From the NCBI GenBank assembly GCA_013420905.1, contig JAAXNY010000001.1, positions 7,502,001-7,566,000 of the forward strand: a stretch of 64,000 nucleotides of DNA. Direction: 5' to 3'. Under the pieces are notes generated by a model. The model was not told the DNA's origin, did not search any database, and was given only the letters and a program-made list of their open reading frames with translations. Below, piece by piece: positions 22,390 through 34,887 of this stretch. The position numbers were made by a program, and so were the translations under genes. Every line of letters starts with the position of its first letter. Position 1 is the first letter of the stretch. Origin of the DNA: Collybia mongolica. Its lineage: Eukaryota > Basidiomycota > Agaricomycetes > Agaricales > Clitocybaceae.

Positions 22390-25300
22390 ATGCCTAATCT
22401 CCTCTCCATACCTTTCAAAAAGACATACCCAATCAATGTCAAGGAGGCAGCGCGAAATTACATTTATAGTCACGGGGGAGCTCACCCCGACGAATTCAAA
22501 GACGACATCAACCTCTGGCAGAACCTTCGGAAAGATGGAGTAGGAGGCGTGGTACACGTCGACAGAATCAATGCGGCCCTCCTGTCCGTCTGGATTTCCA
22601 TGATTTTTCTCGTACCTCAACTGAACATGACCTACAAGTTATCACGCCCAGCTCGTGTCAATATTGACCAAACTACCGACAGATGTGAGACTACAGTCTC
22701 GTTATCTTAGGTGTTGAATCTAAAGCTCGCAGATCCAACTCGACATCGCATACGCTCCAGCGTTCCAGGATTCAAGGGTGCCAATCACGTTGGAGAACCT
22801 CGCGTTTGAGCGCTGTGGCGTCCTGTTCAATCTTGCTGCCTTGTACTCCCAACTAGCAGCTTCCGAAGACCGTTCCAAGATAGATGGGATTAAACGGGCT
22901 ACTGCCAATTATCAGGTTCGTCGTGTGCCTTCAGCAGTTATTTGAGAAAAACTTACCATGGGCGCTAGTATGCGGCAGGGACGCTATCGTTTTTGAAGTC
23001 ATCTGCCATACCCAAGCTGGTTTTTTCTCCTGATGACGATGAAGTTCCATTGGATCTTTCAGACGCATTTGTGCAGGGTCTCGAGTGGCTCATGCTTGCT
23101 CAAGCACAGGAGTGTTCATGGCAGATGGCTAAACTCAGTATGTTGCCACTAGCGCAAATTATTAACTTCCACCCACGCTTTATTCAGATCAATATAAAAA
23201 CGGACTTATTTCCAAAGTTGCTGCTCGGGTGAGGCTCAACCGTTCCGGTCTACCGCAAACAAACTGAACGAACGCCGCTCTGCCAGACCGCATCGTTGTA
23301 TCAGTCGGCTGCCTCTACGATCCGCCATGCACTTCCCCCGATCAAGCATCTATTCCCATCTGTATGTGACTAAAATGTCAAATTTCCACTCCGCTCAAGT
23401 AGCTGTTAGGACTGGCTTCCCCACATTGAGGCTAAATTTCATCACTTCGAAGCAGTGTCCCAGTACAGAAAGAGTATGGATGAGATCGAGACCAGTAGGT
23501 CCGAGCGTAACAACTAATGCTAATGTGCGTAGTGTGGTTAAATTGACCGCCCCCCCTCACAGGTATGGATTCGAAATTGCGAGGCTGATCGAGGCACAGG
23601 ATAAAGCAAAGAAAGCCTATGACATTGCTCGCCGTGGACGGATTGCGCAGCCAGTTTTACAGGATGTACAGGTAGGCCATGTTAGAGATGCACATCTATA
23701 CCTGGTTAATTTCATTATATCAGTCTCTACTCGAAATTGTTCAGAAGAACCTCAAACGAGCGGAGCGGGATAATGATCTCATATACCACCACGACGTTCC
23801 TGCCGCATCGGCACTCCCGGCCATCGTAGCCGCCAATCTTGTGTCATCTATTCCGCCATCCGGTCTGGTCGATCCTGTGTCACTCATTGGCCCAAAACAT
23901 ATATTTGGTGATTTGGTAGGGTGGGGTGCCAAGGAGGCCATAAGTCAGTTTCTCCGTAACTTTCCTTTGGCAGGAAGTTTACCAACCTCCATCCCGTCAC
24001 ACAAGATATATATGATGACAGAAAACAAAACTTGATCAAGGAGAAAATCGTAGGTGTCGCACGCGAACAACAAGATGCAGCCAACGAGTAAACATCTCAA
24101 CTCTCCTTCACGCAAATGATTGACATCAAATAACAGAGCCTTACGGATACTCAATTTGCCCTCAGCATTGGAGGCCCTGGAACGCCCGGTTGGACTCCCC
24201 CCCAGTTTACTGCGGAAAGCTGAAGAAGTCCGACTTGAGAATGGCCCGACGAAGATCGAGCTGTCAATCGAAGATGTACAGCGATTGGCGCAGCACGATC
24301 TAGCCATTCTTGAAGAGGTAAACCCGTTCTTCCCGCTCCCTTTTGTTGACCGACTGTCTCTGACCTTCTTGTCAGGCAATGGATATTCTGGACAACGAGG
24401 CTTCTGAGGATGAGGCCGCGAGGAAGGACAATCCCCTTGACAGATTACCCTCCCACGAGGCCAACGTAGAGCTGATTGAAAAGGAGAAACGATACCGAAG
24501 CATCCTGGCGCAAGCCGCCACAAGCGACGAAACGGTCCGCCAGAAGTGGGACGATTGGGAAAAAAATATAATGGAGTTGACTTGGAGTGAGGTATGTGGC
24601 CCGTATACCTATTCTCGAAAAGGTTAGAAGGTTCACCTGCCTCGCAGGAGGATCTGGAAGCATCTGTACCATCTTCCACGATCTCATCTACAGCCTATGC
24701 CACGACGCAAGGAAAGCAAACACAAATACAAGCCCGTGCTTTGCGCGTTTTGATTGAAGCGTTGGACGATCTTCATCGGGCTCGAGACCAACTCATCCGG
24801 AGAGCACAAGCGCTGGCGGATGCAGATGACATACGTGATCGGATATTGAAGGTATCTTCTGGTTTCGAGCGCCTCGTGGAAGTAGAGCCAGCTATGTTTG
24901 AGGATGTATCTGATGAAGAACTTGCCAAATATGACAAATTCCTCAAGGAGATGAGCGAAATTGACCAGAAACAGAACGGTATTTTGTCCGATATCCAGGT
25001 ATGTAACCTAACTACAAGTCCGATTCACATGGCGGCGCTTAATCATACACGTTGTATAGAGCCGGAATGAGTCGTTTTTGCAGTGTCGGAGAGACGACCC
25101 TTCAGTTAAAGATAGGGAACACGCACTGCAGTCACTTGACTTGGCTTATCACAAGTATCGCGAGATAACGCGGAACTTGGACGAGGGATTCAAGGTGAAG
25201 CGCTAACGCGTTTTCATTTTCATTTTTTATCCTTTTGTTCACATGTTCTTTTCAGTTCTACAACGACTTGGCAGGGATCTTGGTTCAATTTAGGGAAGCA

Positions 25301-25613
25301 TGCAAAAATTGGAGTCACCTGCGCAATCAAGAGATCCAGTGGGTTCTTTTTATTTTTAATGAACACTGCACCTAGATATTGACAAAGTCATAGCTCCTTG
25401 TCCCGCTCCCTTCAGTCAGTGTCCCTTCATGATTCAACCAGTCCAACGAACGATTTAAGATCAAGCCCATCTATAAACCAGCCAACTGCTGGGCAACCAC
25501 CAACCCCTACCCGTACACAGCTTGTAGGAAAATCTTCGCTCGGCCTACCTTCTATTAATTCCAAAGACTGGGAGTTTGAAGAATTTGACCTCCCGCCCGG
25601 TCCTCAAAGATGA
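22390..25613 (+). CDS. palA: BRO1-domain protein, PalA/Rim20 type
   Basis: ESCRT-associated adaptor. In fungi PalA/Rim20 brings the PacC/Rim101 factor to its protease in ambient-pH signalling; the sister Bro1 acts in vacuolar sorting. Sixteen exons starting 22390-22583 and 22639-22684 and ending 25256-25338 and 25394-25613; 797 residues. The BRO1 domain starts at residue 1 (NLLSIPFKKTYPIN, HGGAHPDEFKDDINLW, LENLAFERCGVLFNLAALYS). Residues from about 370 to 730 form a helical V domain of the ALIX LYPXL-binding type (LPPSLLRKAEEVRLE, YHKYREITRNLDEG). The tail is short and Ser/Pro-rich. Length and short tail favour PalA/Rim20 over Bro1, but this is inference. Confidence 0.92.
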
Positions 25614-25777
25614 GTATGAGGTCCATGACTTCGGATTGTTGTGTGTGTATTTGTATCATCGAAATTCCATGACACAGCCTTGTCACCAGTGCTATGCCAA
25701 CTCCGAACATATTTATAAACAGCGACATTGTAAATCTAACCAATCTGATACCTTAACCACATCCACACTACTTCCCA

Positions 25778-26804
25778 ATGTCTCCTCGTCGCAAAAGTGT
25801 TGACTCATCCGGATCATCAGGTGAGGAGTCTGGAGATTCTAGAGGTTATAAGAAAGAGAAGAAGAAGGATAAGAAGGATAAGGATAAAAAGGATAAAGAC
25901 AAGAGTTATAAAGACAAAGACAAGAAGGATGATAAAGGTAAAGATAAGAAGGATAAAGACAAGTTGGACAAGAGGGATCACAAGGATAAGGATAAGAAGG
26001 ATAAAGATAAAGACGGGAAGGCGCATAAGGATGTTGCAGGATCAGGCTTTTCCGCGAACCCTCAAGCTCCAATGTACGGGTACGGCGGCAACCAACAATT
26101 CAGTTCCCCTCCCATCGTCCCACCACAATTCGAGGCAAGCCGCTCTCCTGGCTTCTCAGACGCTCCCCCACCTTTCCCAGGAACTCCTTCAGCACCCCAC
26201 ACCCAGGGTGGTGCGCCCCCGCCACCATCTGGTTATCGCCTCCCTCTTAGCACCACAGAAGCCTTTGCCGACCCGTACCAGACAGGCCAGCCGCCGTTCT
26301 GGGATTCAGATGGTACATCGCCCATCTTCATAGGATCAGCGCTCTTCGAGACATCAGTCCATCCATGCAAGATCGGCCCGCATCTCCAGCCATTTGTGTC
26401 TGTCGCATGGGGTGGACAAGAACATGGTCATCATGGACGATACGACCTACTTCCTTTCGTCCCGGAGACTATGGAATGGGTACCCACATCATATGGCAGG
26501 ATCCCCCCAGGAAAGCGTCCGATCGAAGGAGGGTATGAAGAGAATGGGGCGAAGCTTTACCATGGAGCAGCTGTGATCAACGGTATCCGCATCCCCGGCA
26601 AAGCAGGGGAGCACCTGTACGTAACATCAAATTGTTAATTCGTTTGTTGTTGATCTCTGTTCTGATAGGAATGGCTGTAATGTTGCTTTTGGAGGAAGCG
26701 AGATTGCCGTCGCTGACCATGAAATCCTGTGGGTTGCCTTTTTTTCATTACTCCTGCCCTTCGTACTGAAGCTTTTACAGTTGCTGGAGATAAACGAACC
26801 ATGA
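25778..26804 (+). CDS. DM9-repeat (DUF3421-like) protein with Lys/Asp-rich N-terminus
   Basis: Three exons (25778-26616, 26669-26732, 26781-26804). After a Ser-rich start, residues of about 25-88 are almost pure Lys/Asp with repeated KDKKDKDK units. A Pro/Gly-rich linker follows (APPPPSGYRLPL). The C-terminal part carries a beta-rich DM9-type repeat: GGQEHGHHGRYDLLPF, then EGGYEENGAKLYHGAAVING, then the spliced NGCNVAFGGSE and DHEIL. Some animal DM9 proteins are lectins; the role of fungal members is unknown to me. The Lys/Asp tract probably gives a disordered charged tail and may favour nucleic-acid or membrane contact. The last exon (LLEINEP) is less certain than the rest. Confidence 0.8.
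25850..26030 (+). repeat. Low-complexity AAG/GAT repeat encoding Lys-Asp tract
   Basis: Imperfect tandem AAGGATAAG-type units inside the DM9 gene. They give a run of alternating Lys and Asp residues and create artefactual open frames on both strands. Confidence 0.85.
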
Positions 26805-27213
26805 CACTGAATTGAGCGTAGAAATGCACTTATGCTTATGTATGTACTAAAAGAATATGATTGTGTACCTTTATTTGAAAAACAACTAGCAGTAGTAAGA
26901 GACGAATCACACGAAAAAAAAAAGCACGAGTCAGAAAATGTGAAGAAAGTACAGGAATATAAAAGACAAGAATGTATATCATAACACATATACATCAACA
27001 TTGAAGTCCTGGAGAAGTAAGAGCGATGCTGGGAAAGGTCCAGAACCAAGATTACTGATGGACAAATTCCATAGCATTGAGCTTAGGCCCAAAGTCGGAC
27101 AAGGTCGCGTCGATGGAGAACAAGACATCGTCTGTGTTGTTCTCAAGAAGGAATCGGTGTAGTACACTAGGGGTGATACTGAGGACATTAACGTCATCCA
27201 TTTATTATTCTGA

Positions 27214-29232
27214 TCAAGTCTCTTCAGTCCGGGGTGTTGTACAAATAGAACAGGCAAGGTGGCCTGCCTCGTTGAGACTGTGAGTACGAACGAAGATCAA
27301 CGAAGGTCAGATGGCTGTCAAGGTTAGACTTACAAAGTACACACAAGACAATACCACTGAGGTTGAGTGACCGGAATTTGCGTGGTCTTCGCCCTTGGCC
27401 CTAAAGCGTTCCTTGACTCCCTTACATGTGGTCCAAGAGTTCGGCCACCACCCTTAACGGGCGCCATTCCCAGAGATTCCTTTCTTCGAAGATCCATTTC
27501 AGAATGGACGAACCCGCCTATACCCAGTGGGACCGTCGAAGAGCTTGTTGGAGGTTTCTCCACTGCTGGTACTGCCAAGTGAGGGCGTGAAGATGTTAAA
27601 CAAAACGTCGGCGACATGAAAGGAGACCAACAAACCTCCAAGCCTGGGGCCATCATCCCCCGAGCGCTTCCGTTTCATTTTGGACGATGTTTTTGAGGAG
27701 TTCCTGCTTGTACCAGCCGATCCAGAAGACACAGGAACATCACATCCAAGTGAACCCTCCGCACTTGTTTTGCTTCCTTTGTTGGCATCACAGTCATGTT
27801 CAATGGATTCCCACAGCTTGCCGGATTTTAAGTGTTGTAGGTCGTTATCTTGTTCAGATGACAACAACGTTTGTCGACGGTCATAATCTGTTTCATCGAT
27901 CGGCTCCTCATCGTCTTCGAGCTCATCCAATTCGGATATACCAAAGCTAGGCGGAGATTTGGATATTGCTCCTAGGGTCAAGGTTGAGGCTATGAAAACT
28001 TTAATTGGGCTATATGGATATGGTAGGTTCGTTGAATCTAATTTACCTTCTCCTTTACCTTCCAGGGCTCGAAGACGTTTCTCTATTGCTAAAGCTCTTT
28101 CCTCTCTGGCTCGCTTGCTACAAAACGGTCAAAAAATATTGTAGCGAATAATGTTAAACTGTACCTAGAGGCCTGTTTTCCGAAGCCCGTCCCTCTGCCT
28201 TGAATCTTCCCTTCTCCATCTCTTTCTACCAATGTCGCACCTTCACCAACAAAAGCATTATTAGATTTGACCCTCATACCAGCCTTGCGAGGTTTTGCTG
28301 TTTGTCGCCCTGACTTTGTAGAAGCAGTTATGATAGTGCTTCGGGGTTTGCGTGCCTGACGTTGCCGGAGGCCTTTTGGCCGCGTTCGACTTTGGGCACC
28401 ACCACACTTTGTGTTCATCCCCCGTAATTAATATTGGAACAATCACGATGGTACTGCTCAGGCGTACCACGTATTTAGGTAGGTCCCCAGCTGCGATCCC
28501 GTCCCCTGCCACCCTGGATGAGTCCGATAAGCGTGTTCCAGATGACCAGTAGCCTAAGATATCATTAGGAGGTTAGTGGAAGAAATAAACTCAAAGGGTA
28601 CCGTCTCCGTAATAGCCTTTGTTCTGAAGGCTTTGCACTTCAGTGTTGAGTGTTTTCCAAAGTCCTTGGAATCCATTGCCGTGATTCATGTGCTATGAAG
28701 GAACATGAACATTGGGAGACCTTGCCAGTCGAAACAAATTGTACCTTGATGTGGGCCAACTGGGTTTCCCCCGTGTTAGCAACTCGTGAATTGATGAATC
28801 AATCTTGAGGTAAGCCGACAAACCTCGTGGCAGAAAGTGCTCATCAGCCAGAATGTTGGAAGGAAAGTGCCATCTGGTCGGCGTAGCACAAGCTCTTTGC
28901 TCTAAGCTATGACAATGTACTCTTCATTTGCGCCAATAGTCTTACCAATTGTTTCACCGGCATTCCAGTTTCTGCCAGCGAATACACTGTTGTGTTCATA
29001 CTATCTGCCAAGGTCAGAAAGTGGTCCTAGTAGCAGTCCAAGATATTACCTCTTCGAAGCTGTTGACTGTGAACCCATGTGCTTTCATCACAGGTCGAAC
29101 TTGGGCAGCAAGGGCGCGCAAAACTTGTCGGGCTAATTCATATTCTGTAGGGTTCTGGTTTGGAAGAGCTGAAATAAAGTTGATGTGAGGATTTGGATTA
29201 GATTCTTTCTCATTGAGTCTAGTATGCGCCAT
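27214..29232 (-). CDS. wss1: Wss1-type WLM-domain metalloprotease
   Basis: DNA-dependent protease of the Wss1/SPRTN class that clears DNA-protein crosslinks. Eleven exons: 29232-29050, 29000-28946, 28894-28824, 28759-28745, 28692-28602, 28553-28471, 28406-28165, 28117-28047, 27989-27636, 27571-27334, 27277-27214; 488 residues. The WLM domain begins near residue 15 (NFISALPNQNPTEYELARQVL) and carries the zinc motif HELAHIKHMNH (HExxHxxxxxH). This motif is split over three exons, one only 15 bp long. A basic region is followed by an acidic Ser-rich segment (ISELDELEDDEEP) that could bind SUMO or Cdc48. The C-terminus has a RanBP2-type zinc finger WYCLVCTF...CSIC. The 3' end converges with the DM9 gene. 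Confidence 0.9.
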
Positions 29233-31682
29233 GATGTTGCTTGATAACTTTGATTCGGAGTCGGAGCCGAAGACACGTCTAGCATGTGACTCAGAGGTCA
29301 TATCACGCGATACTGTCAAAATGACAGCTCGCTGCGCGATGCAAGACCCAGCCAGGCTTTCCACAACTCAGAGTCGCTGCACGTTACAGACACCATTCTC
29401 CACAAAGCTTCCAATCAGCTTCATACTCTACGATCAAGCAGATTCTTACTTCAACACCACGTGAAATGGCCTAACATAAAGAGAGAACTCGAAAGCTCGT
29501 CTGCAATGAGACTGGAATCCTGGGAGAACGATGGAATTGGGAACTCACTGGCATGCATTGTGGCGTGAGTTTCTAGCGCTTCTTAAAAAAACGTGGGGGC
29601 CCCGATTGCAAACGGAACGGCGACACAATGTACTTGTCTTCCCGCACTCTCGACGTTGTTCTTGACAGCACCCGATCACCCCGATCGGCTCGTGTAAAAG
29701 TACCCTCCCGTATTCTGTGATATTTTGGAGGATACTCAATTACTCTTCGATGTATACAAGTATGTTGGGCTCATCAACCGAAATCGCGATGCAGTCCTCT
29801 CAGTATTGAATGTGGAACAGTAGCCATATCTTATTGCGTGATTAAGGTGAATATTACATATACCTTGAACCTCAAAATATCAATTTGTTCTTGACCCTCA
29901 CAGCCCTCAACACAGTGTAATAAATTCTCAATATTGGGAATATTTTTCTGGTATGCCAGATCCTCGCGCAAACGTCTGACCCTGGCCGCAAGGCTCTGGT
30001 AAACGAAGGGGCTTTACCGGTTCTGTTGCGCCTAGCAACAATATCAATGCCTGAAAATTCGTGGACACATTGGCACACACAGGAACATTCAGGTAAGGGA
30101 TTTGTGCATCTGGGCTCTAAAACACCATATGTATATCATGACATACCTTGTTGTATGTTATATTATTGACGGAGTTTCGGAACTTTTCGCAGGTTATTCA
30201 TTGAGAAGAAAGACGACAGGAATTGACACAAGGGGTTACGAAGCGGATGTTATCGACCACCAAATCAACCCAAGCAAATCCTACCTCCCCTCCCGGTTGC
30301 ATTCACTCTCTGGGGATGTTGAGAATAGGTTGTTGGTCAACGGGTGGACTGCACGAGAACTTCCCAAGGGCTTGAGCCGCTCCTGGACGTCAAACAGTAG
30401 AAGGCCGTCGCAGACGTCAAATGAAACAGCAACATCTTGAGGTCATGCAAATCACGTTCTCTCAAAATCCACCGGAGGGGATTCGAATCTAACTCAGAGT
30501 CATCAGCAGGACGAACCGCATCTGGTCTAAAATATGAATCAACCCCAAGGATCCAGCGTATACCACAAAAAAATCAAGGTCTTCCACCTCGTGTAGAACG
30601 AGTGAACGAGTCTAATAACGTAGCAGGCGCGATAACTCGCGGGTACCAATTAGCTCTATTTATGGTCAGGAAAACGAAAATCATTCGTAGTTGGGCCAAA
30701 CTAGACAAGGAATGGAGGATACGGCGACAGCGTTCGATTACGACGAAGAGGCGGTCAAATCGGAAGGTCGCTTGGCGAATCTAGAACGACCACCCTCATC
30801 GTATCAGGCCCCATGGTTATCGGTATCTGAATACACATGGTCGCGAGGGTGTTTCTGCGGGGACGAAGGTCCTGAACGACAAACAGGATATTGAGGCGAG
30901 GATTCTAGCTCCATCGTCGTAACAAACTATGCCATCCACAATGTACCGAGAGCCAGGCATTTTGAGGAATTGCGGGGACTCTGAGTAGGGAACAAGGTCC
31001 ACAGTTCATCCTTTCTATGGGGCTGTTCCTTCGACTTCTAGATCCCTCCGGCCGTCTAGTGAGAGCGATATATGGCTGGAACGCAAGGTCATCATTTTCA
31101 GTGACGATGGGAGTCGGGGCGCGGGAGGCCAATAGCACCATCGTCCTATCGGACAGCGCCGTCATCGTTGGGAATGTTACGTTCTCGCTGGATATATAAG
31201 GAGGTCTGCACGATATGTTTGTACAGCCTGATGTTGTATTTGAATTGAATGGGTTGGGTGGATGTACAAGAGTGCTCGACTCCGATGCGTGATCGGAGAA
31301 GATTCCTGCTAGAAACGTAGTGATTTCAATCACTGCACGTTCGTGAAAAATCGGTACAAGGCCATATGTCTGGATAAAAGATGGGAATCAACCCAGGGAC
31401 ATATAGAAAGAACGACAAGGGAGGAGTTGAGTCCCCGTCTCGGTGTTTTGCATTTCATTCCGCTATCTTAGGCGGATTCAGGCGTGCTGGGTCGCGGGCT
31501 CAATTCGGCTCTGCATAGTCATCTCTCATCTAGAACCCACACGATAGACTTATCATACACTCTCCACCTTATCTCCCACTCGCACAGACCACCCAGGATC
31601 TTCCCCTATACCTACCGTAACCCTCATAATCGACAAAGATTAACGATAACAATACACCCGAGACACGAACGAAAATATCAAA
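29233..31682. other. Gene-poor region upstream of phosphofructokinase
   Basis: About 2.4 kb between the Wss1-like gene (-) and phosphofructokinase (+). Plus-strand frames near 30437-30894 and minus-strand frames near 30817-31333 have some coding-like composition but do not join into a protein I recognise. The final 250 bp before the phosphofructokinase start are pyrimidine- and A-rich, as in a strong fungal promoter. Confidence 0.5.
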
Positions 31683-34600
31683 ATGAAGATTGCGATCCTC
31701 ACCTCGGGAGGTGACAGCGCAGGGATGAACGCGGTGGTGCGTGCTGTAGTCAAAGCGGGAATCCTGAAGTATGCACTTTTCCAACTCCTATCTTGTCTCT
31801 CCAGTCGGCTGACGCGTAGCTATTTGTAGAGGCTGTGAAACATGGGTTGTAAGGGAGGGCTACGAGGGACTTGTTCGAGGAAACTCGGAATATGTGGACA
31901 ACCTGAAAGCACAAGGCCTTGCTACTCCAGAAGTACCTTCTGCCCCTCCCTTGGAGGAAGTAGCACCGAGCTTTCTCAACAGCCTGCGATTCGGCGATGG
32001 CCACCTTTTGAAAGACGGCACTGGTGATTATGTTGGTGGGAAGACGCTAAAGGGGAGATACATAGTAAGGGTTGGATGGGACGATGTGCGTGGATGGTTT
32101 GCCGAGGTTTGTGTTCTCATATGGGTTCAGATAGCGTGGACTTAATTTACTTTAGGGGGGTACTCTCATTGGTACCGCGCGGTCCAAGGCGTTCAGGACA
32201 GTGGAAGGGCGATTAGCCGCCGCCCACAACCTTATCATAGAAGGCATCGATGCCCTTGTTGTCTGTGGTGGAGACGGCTCCCTTACGGGTGCAGATGTCT
32301 TCAGAGCCGAATGGCCCAAGCTCGTAGCTGAACTCTTGTCGCAGTGTACGTCTCATATGTTTATCTCGCTAACAACACACGCTCAAGTATTTCAATGTGT
32401 AGCAAAAATCACCGAAGCACAAGCCCTCGCCCACTCCCACCTTAAGATTGTCGGGCTGGTTGGTTCGATCGACAATGATATGTCGATGACGGATCTCACT
32501 ATCGGTGCCCCTACTGCTTTGCATCGTATCTGTGAAGCCATTGACAACATCAACTCGACCGCATTCAGCCACTCTCGCGCGTTTGTTTTGGAGGTCATGG
32601 GGCGGCACTGTGGGTGGCTGGCTCTCCTTGCTGGAGTCGCGTACGTCTCCAGGTCTGCAACTTTGGACTCGCTTCTGATAGTCTATGATGTACCTCCAGT
32701 GGCGGCGCGGACTTTATTTTCATTCCGGAACGCCCCCCAAAAGGCAAACCTTGGGAAGACGAGATGTGTGCCGCCATACAAGATGCAAGTAGAGTTCCTT
32801 TTTAGAGATTCTCCGTTTTCTTCCTCACCCATCGTTTTCAGCATCGCGCGGTTGGCAAACGAAAGACGATCGTGATTGTTGCGGAAGGCGCGCACGATCT
32901 TGACTTGAACCCTATCCGGGCAGAATATGTCAAGGATGTGCTTACAGACCGACTTGGGCTCGACACGCGGGTTACAACGCTTGGACATACTCAAAGAGGC
33001 GGTCGGCCTTGTGCCTTCGACAGAATCTTGGTAATACTACTCTCATATCTTATTCTCACCCGCAGGCTAATGTCCTTTTGTAGCCTACACTCCAAGGTGT
33101 GGAAGCCGTCGCCGCATTATTAGAGTCTACGCCAGAAACACCTTCATATATGATTGGCATTCAAGAGAACAAGATAACTAGGGTTCCCCTTATGGAGGCT
33201 GTTGAGATGGTGGGCTGCTTCTCTTATTAAATTATTCCGATATTTATACATATAGCAGACTAGAGCTGTTGCCCAGGCCGTCAGCGAAAAGAACTTCGAA
33301 AAGGCAATGTCACTGAGAGACCCTGAATTCATCGAGAGTTTGGACGGCTTCATTGCCACGGCGACGCTGTCGAAGGAAAAACTATTACCGAAAGACCAGG
33401 TACATTGCAATTTTAGGTGGATGTTAATGCTTCCTAACCTCACCCCATAGAGAATTCGCATTGCGCTCGTGCAGTGAGCATATTCGTATCCCCTTAAGGA
33501 TCCGGTACTAAAAACCTTCTGTAGTATGGGAGCACCCGCAGGTGGTATGAACGCGGCCACTCGTGCTGCTGTCAGGTATTGCATTCGGCAAGGTCATACG
33601 CCTCTTGCTATCAACAACGGGTTCCGTGGATTGCTCGACGACAACATTGTTGAGCTTTCCTGGCTCGGAGTCGACTCTTGGATGCCTCGCGGAGGATCTG
33701 AGATTGGTACCAACCGGACCTTGCCTTCCGTTGACCTTGGGGCAGTAGCTGCGAAGTTCCAGGAATTCAACATCCAAGCGTTGATGATGATTGGCGGGTT
33801 TGAGGCATTCAATGCCCTGTTGATTTTGGAGGAAGGGAGAAAGCATTATCCTGCTTTCCACATTCCAATGGTGCACCTGCCTGCCACGATTAGTAATAAC
33901 GTGCCGATGACAGAGTACAGTTTGGGGAGCGACACAAGTCTAAACGCCCTGGTCGACGCGTGCGATGCTATCAAACAGAGTGCAAGCGCTAGTAGAAACA
34001 GGGTGTTTGTGGTCGAGACACAGGGTGGGAAATGCGGCTACATCGCAACTATGGGTGCTTTGGCAGTAAGAAAAATTGCCATCTTTTGTGGTCTGTTTTC
34101 ATCAGGACTGATTCAGTCTAGACCGGAGCATGTTTGGTATACACACCTGAAGTTGGAATGAACTTGGATATACTACGCAGAGATGTCAAGTTCTTGAAGA
34201 CAAGGTACAGTCTGGATGTCAAAGGTCGAAGTGAAGGCCGTCTTGTCATTCGGTGAGATTTAATGTTAGATCGTTATGCATGGTATCCTCATGTAAGGTG
34301 ACAATCTTAGAAACGAAGCAGCCTCATCGGTGTACACCACTGAAGTAATCACCAACATGTTCAAAGAAGAAGGCGGCTCCCTATTTGATGCACGGTCGGC
34401 ATCTCTAGGACACACATTGCAGGGAGGCATACCTTCTCCAATTGATAGGGCACGTGCTGTGCGACTGTCACTCAAGTGCATGTCATTTATCGAACGGCAT
34501 CATGCATTGCTGCACGCACAGCCGCTTAAATCAAGACATGCAACGGGGGAGAGTGCAGCCGTGATTACGATCCAGTCTAGCTCTATCGAGTGGGTGCCTG

Positions 34601-34725
34601 TTCGGGACATGCTGAAACATGCGGATATGGTAAACCGGAGGGGAAAACATGCATGGTGGGAGGGAGTGAAAGAACTTGTCGAGGCTCTGGTCGGGCGTCC
34701 CCAGATGATTGCTATGAGGGTATAG
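31683..34725 (+). CDS. pfk: ATP-dependent 6-phosphofructokinase
   Basis: Phosphorylates fructose 6-phosphate in the committed step of glycolysis, in the cytosol. Twelve exons: 31683-31768, 31830-32106, 32156-32345, 32403-32640, 32700-32793, 32842-33030, 33084-33209, 33259-33399, 33451-33473, 33525-34065, 34122-34252, 34311-34725; 816 residues. It shows the duplicated eukaryotic layout. The N-terminal catalytic half has [34 protein letters not shown] and MGRHCGW. The C-terminal half has [14 protein letters not shown], a GGFEAF variant of the active-site loop and [11 protein letters not shown], consistent with an allosteric effector site. Several junctions were settled by family sequence; the exon 5/6 donor (GTTCCT) is weak. 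Confidence 0.95.
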
Positions 34726-34887
34726 GGGGTCACGCGGGGGTCGGTCCGAAGTCGGACTTTCGTTGTTTATAGATGCGTGGGAAAAAGACCCCGTAATTGT
34801 GTATGTTTATTGTAGAGGCCTAATGTTTGAATCCCCTATCACTCTCTGCCACACATTTCCTAACGCTCAACCAAGTCTCGATACAAA

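Noticed and set aside
22150..22620. 156-codon minus-strand open frame
   Set aside because: Overlaps the first exon of the BRO1-domain gene on the other strand, which has strong family conservation; the antisense frame has none.
25797..26333. 178-codon Ile/Lys/Arg-rich plus-strand frame
   Set aside because: Out-of-frame reading of the AAG/GAT repeat in the DM9 gene.
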